This document shows positions 1 through 7,059 of a stretch of DNA of 64,000 bases, one piece after another. This DNA is from Sinomonas terrae (GTDB taxonomy: Bacteria; Actinomycetota; Actinomycetes; Actinomycetales; Micrococcaceae). The notes below the pieces were generated by a model. That model was given only the letters and a program-made list of their open reading frames with translations, searched no databases and was not told the origin of the DNA. The stretch lies in assembly GCF_022539255.1 (NCBI RefSeq), contig NZ_JAKZBV010000001.1, positions 1,364,001-1,428,000 on the forward strand, written 5' to 3'. A program made the translations under genes and the position numbers. Every line of letters begins with the position of its first letter. Position 1 is the first letter of the stretch.

Positions 1-141
1 GTCAAGGCGACCGTGACGTTCTGGAGCACACGCACCGGGGAACTCGTTGGCGAGCACCCGCTCCCCGAACCCGGCGTGAAACACGTCGGCTACGTTCGCT
101 GCAACCGCGCAGCCCGCCCCGAAGTGTCCACGATGTCTTGA
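1..141 (+). CDS. C-terminal fragment of an IS481-like transposase, cut by the window edge
   Basis: Frame 1 is open from the first base and ends at TGA 139-141, giving 46 residues that finish in ...RPEVSTMS. The composition (TGELVGEH, PEPGVKHVGYV) resembles the C-terminal tail of DDE transposases of the IS481 group as I remember them. The catalytic core lies outside the window, so family assignment rests on this tail and on the terminal repeat that follows directly. No start codon is visible; this is a partial gene, not a small protein. Confidence 0.55.
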   Translation, partial: VKATVTFWSTRTGELVGEHPLPEPGVKHVGYVRCNRAARPEVSTMS

Positions 142-201
142 GACATGAAATGTCCGAGATGTCCTGATGCAGAACTGTCCGGTATGTCCTGAGACATCAC
201 A
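125..201 (+). mobile_element. Right end of an IS481-like insertion sequence with three spaced TGTCC repeats
   Basis: Three related units begin at 125, 151 and 176 (26 and 25 bp apart), each reading TGTCCnnnATGTCyTGA, with the first and third continuing into GACAT. The last copy, 176-197, matches the TGTCC...TGAGACAT terminal inverted repeat that I associate with IS481-like elements, so the element probably ends near 197-201. The first copy overlaps the transposase stop codon. The other end is outside the window. Spaced copies of this kind are candidate transposase binding sites. Confidence 0.5.
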
Positions 202-278
202 GGCTTCTTCTGAATGGACGCATGCTACCGCCGGTAGGCGCTGCGCACCTGTCCCTCACAGGGGTGAGGGAGGCGGGC

Positions 279-3200
279 GTGAAAGGCGGTGTGACGCTGT
301 TCCGCGGGGACGGGGCGGCGGCGCGCCGGTACGTTGAATCCGATCGCTCGCGCGCCGACGAGTACTACCTCGCCGACGCGAGCGTTGCCGAGTTCGTCCA
401 GCTCGGCCCCGGCGGCGAGGTCACGGCGATCCGTGACCTCGCCCCGGAGGCGTACGCGGCGTGGGTGGACTGGGCGCACCCGCTGACCGGGGAACAGCTG
501 GGGGTCCCGCGCAGGCCGGGCAATGACCGTCAGGGGTCGCCGCGGTTCGCGGAGATGGTGGTCAATGCCCCGAAGTCCCTCTCCATCGCCGCGGCCCTGC
601 ACCCCGGGGTGTCGGCCGCACTCGACGTCGCGCAGCGGGACGCCGCCGCGGAGATCCGCCGCTGGCTCGCCATCCATTCGGCGACACGGGTCGGGCCTCG
701 CGGCGCGCAGGAGGTCGTGCCGGTCGAGGAACTGCATACCGTCGCGGTCGCGCACCGCACGAGCCGTGCAGGGGACCCGCACCGGCACATCCACCTCCAG
801 ATCGGCGCCCGCGTGCGCGCGGCCGGTGCCTGGCGTGCCCTCGACACGGCGGCGCTGTTCGCGCAGCAGGGCGCAATCCGCGCGCTCGGCACCGCGGTGA
901 TCGCCGCTCATCCGGTGCTGGCAGGGGTGCTGGACCGGCACGGGCTGACGCTGGATCCGGTCACCGGCGAGGTCGCCGAGTTGCGGCCGTTCAATGCGGT
1001 GATGAGCAAGCGGGCCGCGCAGGTTGAGCGCAACCTCGACCGCCTGACCGCCGAATGGGAGGCCGCGCACCCCGGCGTGACGCCCGGGCCGGTGGTCGCC
1101 GCGCGGTTGCAGGCGAAGGCGTGGGCGCACGAGCGGCCCGCGAAGAAACCGGCCAGCCTCGTCGAGGAGGCCGCGTGGGTCGCCGAACTCCGCCAGGCCG
1201 GATACGACCCCGCAACCCTGACGCGACCGGCCCGGCCCACGGTGGTTGCGCTCGAGGACCTCTCGATCGAGAAGATCGCAGCCCGCGCCCTCGACCGCTG
1301 CGCCGCCCGCGCCTCGGCATGGACCATGCACACGGTCACCGAGCACATCACGCACCTGGTGACCGAGCACGGCGTGCAAGCAGCCGGCGACGAGCTGCGG
1401 GAGTTCGTCGGGCTCGCGACCCGGCTCGCCCTGGAGGACTGCTTCTCGCTCCTGCCGCCCGGCGAGCGAGCGCGGGAGCACGTCGCACACCTCACGAGCG
1501 TCCGCGTGGTCGGAGCCGAGACGAGGCTCCGCGACCTCCTCGCCGCCCGCGCCGACGCCGAGCCCGAGCGTCCCGACCTCGGCCACCTCGCCCAGGCCGA
1601 CGGCCTCGATCCGGACCAGCGCGCCGCGGCCGCGGCTGTTGCCTCGGCGGATCCGCTCGTCGTCGTCGAGGGCGCGGCCGGTGCGGGGAAGACGACGATG
1701 CTCGCCGCCGCGATCGCCGCCTCCGAGCGTGACGGGCGCCGGGTGCGCGTGCTCGCCCCGACGAAGAAGGCCGCCCAGGTCGTGGCCGAGGAACTCGGCG
1801 TGCCCGCGGACTCGGTTGCCGCCCTCGTGCACGCGCACGGCTGGCGGTGGAACGACGACGGCGTCTGGACCCGCCTTGCCCGCGGCGCGATCGACCCCGA
1901 GACCGGACGCAGCTACGACGGCCCGTCCACCGCCGCGCGGATCGATCGTGGCGAGCGGATTGTCGTCGACGAGGCCGGGATGCTCGACCAGGACAGCGCC
2001 CTCGCCCTGTTCACCGTTGCCAGGGAGTCGGGAGCGAGCGTCGCGCTGGTCGGCGACCGCGCGCAGCTCCCGGCGGTGGGCCGCGGGGGAGTGCTCGACA
2101 TGGCAGCCCAGCTCCGCGGCCGCATCTGGCAGATGACCAGCGTGCACCGCTTCGCCGATCCCGCCTACGCGGACCTCACGCTCGCGATCCGCGACGGCCA
2201 CGACCCCGGCGCCGTGTTCGACCAGCTCGCCGTGCTCGGACTCGTCCGCATCCACGCGAGCAAGACCGACGCCCAGGCGCACATCGCCGGCACCGCCCGG
2301 GACGGCGAGGCGATCACTGTCGCGACCGTCGAGGAGGCCACCGCCCTCAACGAGCGCATCCGCGCCCGCCTAGTAGAGCAGGGCATCGTCGACGACGCTC
2401 GCACAGCCACCGGCAGCGACGGGCTGAGCATCGGCGCCGGCGACCTGGTCCAGACCCGACGCAACGACGCCCGGCTCGGGGTCGCCAACCGGCAGACCTG
2501 GACCGTCCAGCAGGTCGACGCCGACGGGTCGCTCTGGGCGCGCGAGGCGGGCACGGGCCGAAGGCACAGCACCAGCGTCCACCTCCCGGCCGGCTACGTG
2601 GCCGAGCATGCGCACCTCTCCTACGCGGCGACCGCCTACGGCGTCCAGGGCACGACCGTCGCGGCCTCGCACACGCTGCTCACCGACCAGACCAGCGCGG
2701 CGGCCGTCTACGTCGGCATGACCCGCGGCCGCCAGACGAACCTGCTGCACGTCGTCGCCGAGAACCCCGCCGACGCCCGGGAACAGTTCATCGCTGCGAT
2801 GGAACGCGACCGCGCCGACCGCGGCCTCGCCGTCGCCGGCGAACGTGCGGCGGAGGCGATCCGCGGGCTCGCCGACGACGGCCCAGCCAATCGTGTACGA
2901 GACGAAATCGCCGCTCTCGTCGCCCGCGCCGAGGCCGCCGAGCGCACCGCCGCACAATGGGCCGAAGTCACCGACCTTCTCGCCGCGACGGGCACACGCC
3001 GCCCGACACTGTTCCTCAGGGAGGAAAGACTGGCCGCCATGGCCCGCGTATTCGGCGTCGAGCACGTCCGCCGGGCAGCCGCGCGGTACGAACGCGCCAA
3101 CCCCGACCGCGAAGCCCCTCGTTGGACAAAGGCCGCCCAAGACGCGCGAACCGAGGCCGAAGCGCTGAGATCGTTGACCCCTCGCGACGCCGTCGCCCGC

Positions 3201-3326
3201 ATCGAGCGCACCCATGCAGCCGAGGCGCGGAGGGTCGCTGCCAGCAAGGCCCAGCTGGCCGACGCCGGGGGCCCGACCATCCGACGTCAGACACCCGCCA
3301 GCGAGGCTGGCGGCCGGAGCCTCTGA
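279..3326 (+). CDS. MobF/TrwC-family conjugative relaxase-helicase
   Basis: Nicks the origin of transfer and unwinds DNA during conjugation. The GTG at 279 is preferred over an ATG at 222 because GGGAGG sits at 268-273 with 5-nt spacing and the protein then begins with the family-typical VKGGVTLFRG. The N-terminal relaxase domain has a likely nicking tyrosine in ADEYYL and the metal-binding histidine triad in PHRHIHLQ. The C-terminal half is a RecD/TraI-like helicase with Walker A GAAGAGKTT near residue 470, Walker B IVVDEAGML, and a late SYAATAYGVQGTT motif. At about 1015 residues it is full length for Gram-positive members. No coupling protein or other transfer gene is visible because the element continues to the left. 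It lies between an IS end and an attachment site, so it is mobile cargo. Confidence 0.93.
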   Translation: MKGGVTLFRGDGAAARRYVESDRSRADEYYLADASVAEFVQLGPGGEVTAIRDLAPEAYAAWVDWAHPLTGEQLGVPRRPGNDRQGSPRFAEMVVNAPKSLSIAAALHPGVSAALDVAQRDAAAEIRRWLAIHSATRVGPRGAQEVVPVEELHTVAVAHRTSRAGDPHRHIHLQIGARVRAAGAWRALDTAALFAQQGAIRALGTAVIAAHPVLAGVLDRHGLTLDPVTGEVAELRPFNAVMSKRAAQVERNLDRLTAEWEAAHPGVTPGPVVAARLQAKAWAHERPAKKPASLVEEAAWVAELRQAGYDPATLTRPARPTVVALEDLSIEKIAARALDRCAARASAWTMHTVTEHITHLVTEHGVQAAGDELREFVGLATRLALEDCFSLLPPGERAREHVAHLTSVRVVGAETRLRDLLAARADAEPERPDLGHLAQADGLDPDQRAAAAAVASADPLVVVEGAAGAGKTTMLAAAIAASERDGRRVRVLAPTKKAAQVVAEELGVPADSVAALVHAHGWRWNDDGVWTRLARGAIDPETGRSYDGPSTAARIDRGERIVVDEAGMLDQDSALALFTVARESGASVALVGDRAQLPAVGRGGVLDMAAQLRGRIWQMTSVHRFADPAYADLTLAIRDGHDPGAVFDQLAVLGLVRIHASKTDAQAHIAGTARDGEAITVATVEEATALNERIRARLVEQGIVDDARTATGSDGLSIGAGDLVQTRRNDARLGVANRQTWTVQQVDADGSLWAREAGTGRRHSTSVHLPAGYVAEHAHLSYAATAYGVQGTTVAASHTLLTDQTSAAAVYVGMTRGRQTNLLHVVAENPADAREQFIAAMERDRADRGLAVAGERAAEAIRGLADDGPANRVRDEIAALVARAEAAERTAAQWAEVTDLLAATGTRRPTLFLREERLAAMARVFGVEHVRRAAARYERANPDREAPRWTKAAQDARTEAEALRSLTPRDAVARIERTHAAEARRVAASKAQLADAGGPTIRRQTPASEAGGRSL

Positions 3327-3375
3327 GCAAGGCAGCGAACGAGGTGCGGCGAGGTGACCACAAGGGAACGTGGAT

Positions 3376-3660
3376 GTGAGAACTCTCTTCGTAGACGACT
3401 CCAACGACAGCACCCTCAAGATCGCCGAGCGGGGCCCTGGAGCGCCGAGCGAGAGACCCTTGGACAACGGCGTCCAAAGCACCACCTTCCAAGACCCAGA
3501 CGGTCAGAGCGCCCTCGGCCCTGAACTTCAAACGCTCTTGAAACTCACCCCCACAGCCACCCACGAGGACCCCTCCCACGAGGACCCCTCACCCGGCCCC
3601 GTGCCGTCATCGAATACTCACCTGATTGACCAGCAGCGAACCACGATCAACCCCATATAA
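3376..3660 (+). CDS. Small hypothetical protein at the end of the mobile element
   Basis: An unrecognised ORF of about 94 residues starting VRTLFVDDSND. AAGGGA at 3363-3368 gives 7-nt spacing to the GTG at 3376, better than the GTG at 3370. The product is acidic and proline-rich, with no domain I recognise. A 15-bp direct repeat encodes HEDPSHEDPS. Base composition falls toward its 3' end compared with the chromosome. It follows the relaxase by about 50 nt in the same direction, so it could be co-transcribed, but coding status is uncertain. Confidence 0.3.
   Translation: MRTLFVDDSNDSTLKIAERGPGAPSERPLDNGVQSTTFQDPDGQSALGPELQTLLKLTPTATHEDPSHEDPSPGPVPSSNTHLIDQQRTTINPI
3562..3591 (+). repeat. 15-bp tandem direct repeat
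   Basis: CCACGAGGACCCCTC occurs twice head to tail at 3562-3576 and 3577-3591. It lies inside the small hypothetical ORF and keeps the frame. Confidence 0.85.
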
Positions 3661-3668
3661 TCGAAGGC

Positions 3669-3749
3669 GTGATCCAACCGGATCACCTAGAAATCACGGG
3701 AAAACCGTGAGTATCCAGTCTCACTCGATACAAACCGCAACCTTGTATC
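3669..3749. other. Cluster of three short inverted repeats next to the attachment site
   Basis: Three perfect inverted repeats lie one after another. GTGATCC/GGATCAC is at 3669-3675 and 3680-3686 with loop AACC. TCACGG/CCGTGA is at 3694-3699 and 3705-3710 with loop GAAAA. GATACAA/TTGTATC is at 3727-3733 and 3743-3749 with a 9-nt spacer. They are on the element side of the tRNA fragment, where arm-type binding sites for integrase or excisionase are expected. The function is inferred from position. Confidence 0.5.
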
Positions 3750-3756
3750 AAGGCTT

Positions 3757-3793
3757 CCAGAGGTCGCAGGTTCAAATCCTGTCCCCGCAACCA
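3757..3793 (+). other. attR: 3' part of a tRNA-fMet gene left at the junction of an integrated element
   Basis: The sequence carries the T arm (GCAGG, loop TTCAAAT, CCTGT), the 3' acceptor strand CCCCGCA and ACCA. A72-A73 before CCA, with a G-rich 5' strand implied, is the hallmark of initiator tRNA. The upstream bases (3717-3756) do not pair with the acceptor or form D and anticodon arms, so this is only the 3' half. A bare tRNA 3' end with its terminator beside a relaxase gene is the usual footprint of integration by a tyrosine recombinase. The core probably spans about 3757-3793. Confidence 0.78.
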
Positions 3794-3796
3794 AGT

Positions 3797-3833
3797 AAAA
3801 GGCCCGGACCGACAATGTCGGTCCGGGCCTTTT
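3797..3833 (+). terminator. Strong intrinsic terminator of the tRNA-fMet locus
   Basis: AAAA and a 13-bp GC-rich arm (3801-3813) pair perfectly with 3817-3829 and TTTT across the 3-nt loop AAT. It sits 4 nt after the tRNA CCA end, so it is probably the original terminator retained on the chromosomal side of the insertion. It also insulates the converging pspA gene. Confidence 0.9.
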
Positions 3834-3861
3834 GGCGTTCTTGGGGCAGTTACGAGTCCTG

Positions 3862-4662
3862 TCAGAGTTTGTCGAAGTCGGCTTCGTCGACGACGGGGTC
3901 TGCGGCGTCCGCTGTCTGCGCGTCCTTCCCGGCGGAGAGGGCTCCCTGCGAGGATCCCTGCTTGAGGGCAGCGAGCCTGGCTTCGACCTCGGTCTGCTCG
4001 CCAAGATCCTCGAGCTGGTTGAACTGGGCGTCGAGGCTGCTGGCCGCCAACTCCTGCTGCCCGCGGACCTTGGCCTCCTCCCGACGGACCTTCTCCTCGA
4101 AACGGCTCACCTCGCTCGTCGGGTCCATGATGTCGATGCTCTTGAGGGCGTCGTTCACCTGAGTCTGGGCGGCCGCAGTCCGGCTCCGGGCCACGAGTTC
4201 GTTTCGCTTCGTGGTGAGTTCGTTGAGCTTGCCCTTCATCTGGTCCAGGCCGGTCTTGAGCCGATCGACTACTTCACTCTGGGACGCGATGGTCGGCTCC
4301 GCGGCCTTTGCCTCGTTCTCTGAGGAGATCTGGCGCTGTAGGGCCACCTTCGCGAGGTTGTCGAACTTCTGGGCGTCAGCGGCATTTCCCGCAGATCGGA
4401 ACTCGTCGGCCTTCCGAGATGCGGCGAGCGCTTTGTTGCCCCAGTCCTGGGCGGCCTTGACGTCCTCGGCGTGGTCGTCCTGCAGCATGCGCAGGTTGCC
4501 GATGGTCTGGGCGATCGCGGATTCTGCCTCCGCGATGTTGTTGCTGTAGTCGCGGACCATTTGGTCCAGCATTTTCTGGGGGTCCTCCGCCTGGTCGAGC
4601 AGCGCATTGATGTTGGCCTTTGCCAACTGTGTGATGCGCCCGAAGATCGACTGCTTTGCCAT
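3862..4662 (-). CDS. pspA: PspA/IM30 family envelope-stress protein
   Basis: Peripheral membrane protein of the ESCRT-III-like PspA/Vipp1 family that stabilises damaged membranes. The start MAKQSIFGRITQLAKANINALL at 4662 is preceded by GGGAAGGGAG; an upstream in-frame start only adds an unrelated leader. The N-terminal amphipathic helix and the family motif of the form AEDPQKMLDQMVRDY are clear, followed by long alpha-helical coiled coil through about residue 220. An acidic, disordered tail ends in VVDEADFDKL. At 266 residues it is slightly longer than classical PspA because of that tail. It lies 66 nt downstream of a TPM-domain protein on the same strand, a common actinobacterial pair. It converges on the mobile-element junction. 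Confidence 0.9.
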   Translation of the reverse strand: MAKQSIFGRITQLAKANINALLDQAEDPQKMLDQMVRDYSNNIAEAESAIAQTIGNLRMLQDDHAEDVKAAQDWGNKALAASRKADEFRSAGNAADAQKFDNLAKVALQRQISSENEAKAAEPTIASQSEVVDRLKTGLDQMKGKLNELTTKRNELVARSRTAAAQTQVNDALKSIDIMDPTSEVSRFEEKVRREEAKVRGQQELAASSLDAQFNQLEDLGEQTEVEARLAALKQGSSQGALSAGKDAQTADAADPVVDEADFDKL

Positions 4663-4728
4663 GGTGTGGTGCTCCCTTCCCTGGCCCGGCATGAACGCCG
4701 CGGCCCGTTGTGGTCTGTTCTCTTTCGT

Positions 4729-6753
4729 TCAGAAGCTTCCGCCGTCGCCGCCGAAGTTGCCCCCGTCCCCGCCGAAGCCCCCGCCTCCGAAGCCTCCGCC
4801 GAAGCCGCCGTCACCGCCCCAGCCGCCGCCACCCCAGCCGTCGCCGTGGTGGCCGCCGCGCAGGATGTTGTCGATGAGGATTCCGCCGAGGATCGCCCCT
4901 CCGATTCCGCCGCCGTAGCTGCGTCCTCCGCCCATGCCGATCCCTCCGAACCCGGAGAACTGCTCGACGTCCTGCTGGGCAATTTGGGCTGCCTGCTGCG
5001 CAAGCGTGGTCGCCTGCTGCGCGTAGGCAAGTGCCGAGGTCGGGTCAGTCTGCGCGATGCTCAGCGCATAGTCGAGGTTGCGCTGCGCCTCTGCGAGCCG
5101 CGTGCGCGCCTCCGTGCCGACCCCTCCGCGACGTGCCTCGATGTAGTCGCTGGTGGCTCCGATGGTGTCCTGCGCAGTGCGGATCGCCTGCTGGAGAGCC
5201 GCAGCCGCCCGCTGAGCCTGCTGTTCTCGGTTGCGTGCCCCCGCCAGAACATCGTCGAGTTGTTGGTGTGCTTTCTCGATGCGCGTCAAGAGGGAGACAG
5301 GGTCGACCTTGGGTCCAGCGAGCTCTTGCTTGGCCTGAGCGAGGGCGGACTCGACGCCAGCGATCGGGCCGGCGAGCTCGGCATGCTGCTGGCCCTGGGC
5401 CATGGCTTTGGCTTGGGCGAGGTCGTTCTCGGTGTCGGCGATCGCGCCGTCAAGGCTCGTCCGCGCAGTGTCGAGGGCGGCTGAGGCCTTGTCGATCGCG
5501 TCGAGAAGGACACCGCTCTGATGAAGCGCCTCCTCTGCTGCCCGGACGGATACCGCTGCTGGCCCAGTCTCCTTGGCCGCGAGCTGCTGGCGTGCCTGAG
5601 CCGAGGCGGACTCGACGAAGGCAAGGCGATCCTTCGCCTGAGTGATGTTGTCGGACACCTGGCGGACGGCGGTCTCCGAGTACTGTGCGCTGAGGGCGGC
5701 CAAGGTGTTTTCGGCCCCGGCGAGTCGGGCGGTCGCCTGCTGGACGCCTCCGGAGACGTTGTCGAGGGCGGCAGGAGCCGTGCGCTCAAGTTCACGGAGC
5801 GCGTCGAAGTCTGCCTTCTGGTCGGAGAGCGACTGGATAGCAGCCTGTGAGCGGTTGATGATCTCGCCAAGCCAAGCGCGCTGTTGCTGCTCGGTGTCGG
5901 GAATGTGGTCATCGAGCTGTTGCTGAAGCTTGAAGGACTCGCTCAGTTGCGCCTTTGCATCAGCGAGTGCCTTCGTGAAGTTTCCCACGGCGTCTGCGCC
6001 ATAGGAGGCCTCGGCGAAGCCAAGCTCCTGTTCGCTCGACTTGATGATGTCATCCGCCCGGACCAGGAGCGTGCTGGCGCGCTTGCGGAGTTCTTCGACG
6101 GGAACGCCGGCGAGCGGGTCGGAGGGGCCGGCTGGCGACGAGGTGCCGAGCGCGCGCGACTTCCTGCGGCGGGAGAGGGCATAGGCCCCGGCGGCTCCGG
6201 CGACGACGACGCCGGCGCCCACGAGGAGGGGAGTCGCGTCGATGCCCGACGAGACAGCCCCGCTGCCGCCGCCTGCGGCGTCGCCGACCGCCTTCGCGGT
6301 GTCGACGGCGGCCTGCGCGTAGTCCTTCTTGCCGTTGGCGAGGTTGGGTGTGATCGCGTTCTGGGCGATGGTGCTGATCTTCGGGTAGACCTTGGTGTTC
6401 GCCGTGCTGGCGACGAGCTCATACTGGCCCGCCTTCGCGACGGCGAGGAGCACATCGGAGGTTCCCATCCCCTTGTTCTTGGCCACGGCCTGTGCCCAGG
6501 CCGCACGGTCACTCGGGTTGGTGAACGAGTCGACGATCACGACGTAGAGGTTCAGCTTGTGCTGGGACAGGAGGTCTGAGATCGCCGCCTGCACATCGGA
6601 TTTGCGTGTCCCAAGTGCGCCGCTCGGATCGACAATGTTGCTCCCGGAAGGAATTGCCACGGGGTCCGTGGCCCACGCGGGGGCGGCGGCCGGCATCAGC
6701 GCGAGCATCAAAGCGCCGACGGCAGTCAGGAGAGTCTTCAGCGTGGATCGCAC
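4729..6753 (-). CDS. Secreted, membrane-anchored TPM-domain protein with long coiled coil and Gly-rich tail
   Basis: A GTG at 6753 with GAAGGG upstream gives VRSTLKTLLTAVGALMLAL, a signal peptide ending near AWA. It is followed by a TPM (YgcG/phosphatase-like) domain, about residues 40-170, with the IVDPSGAL and VVIVDSFTNP segments typical of the family. A transmembrane helix (LLVGAGVVVAGAAGAYAL, about residues 190-210) leads into a cytoplasmic coiled-coil region of about 400 residues rich in Ala, Gln and Glu. The tail is a low-complexity run of Gly, Phe and Asp. TPM proteins are linked to membrane-protein quality control and stress. The downstream pspA gene, 66 nt away, suggests the pair monitors and repairs the envelope; the exact activity is unknown. 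The longer upstream reading frame shows no signal peptide and was not used. Confidence 0.82.
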   Translation of the reverse strand: MRSTLKTLLTAVGALMLALMPAAAPAWATDPVAIPSGSNIVDPSGALGTRKSDVQAAISDLLSQHKLNLYVVIVDSFTNPSDRAAWAQAVAKNKGMGTSDVLLAVAKAGQYELVASTANTKVYPKISTIAQNAITPNLANGKKDYAQAAVDTAKAVGDAAGGGSGAVSSGIDATPLLVGAGVVVAGAAGAYALSRRRKSRALGTSSPAGPSDPLAGVPVEELRKRASTLLVRADDIIKSSEQELGFAEASYGADAVGNFTKALADAKAQLSESFKLQQQLDDHIPDTEQQQRAWLGEIINRSQAAIQSLSDQKADFDALRELERTAPAALDNVSGGVQQATARLAGAENTLAALSAQYSETAVRQVSDNITQAKDRLAFVESASAQARQQLAAKETGPAAVSVRAAEEALHQSGVLLDAIDKASAALDTARTSLDGAIADTENDLAQAKAMAQGQQHAELAGPIAGVESALAQAKQELAGPKVDPVSLLTRIEKAHQQLDDVLAGARNREQQAQRAAAALQQAIRTAQDTIGATSDYIEARRGGVGTEARTRLAEAQRNLDYALSIAQTDPTSALAYAQQATTLAQQAAQIAQQDVEQFSGFGGIGMGGGRSYGGGIGGAILGGILIDNILRGGHHGDGWGGGGWGGDGGFGGGFGGGGFGGDGGNFGGDGGSF

Positions 6754-7059
6754 TGCACAGCCCTTCACTCGGCTCCGGGATCGGTTGCCCCGGAAGGCCT
6801 CAGCGCCCCCAAACTCGGCCAAGTGCCGCGGGGCCGCTGTGGCGTGTCGTTTCGATTCTAGGGGCGGCTTTCTGCGGGAATCCACCGGTCGCCGGTGCGC
6901 CCCGAGCGAACAGGACGAACGGGCGACGACGTAGGATCGTTGGGCCTCTAGGTGGGGCTTCGGCTTTCGGCTGGCTTCCAGATACCTCTCAGAAAACAAA
7001 TGAGTCGCGCACAGCATCGCGGTCCATAGTTGTAGGCAGGACACGAAAGGATGAGGAGC
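6754..7059. other. Divergent intergenic region between the TPM gene and htrA
   Basis: About 306 nt between two divergent envelope genes. It must hold both promoters. I see no convincing -35/-10 pair, no strong hairpin and no open frame. The stretch around 6985-7020 is AT-richer (AGAAAACAAATGAG). Confidence 0.5.

Noticed and set aside
225..2282. 685-codon open frame on the minus strand opposite the relaxase
   Set aside because: It lies fully under a gene with clear relaxase and helicase motifs; long antisense frames are expected at this GC content, and the product has no recognisable domain.
3717..3793. Complete tRNA gene
   Set aside because: Only the T arm, acceptor 3' strand and CCA can be found. 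The bases where the 5' acceptor, D arm and anticodon arm should be do not pair.
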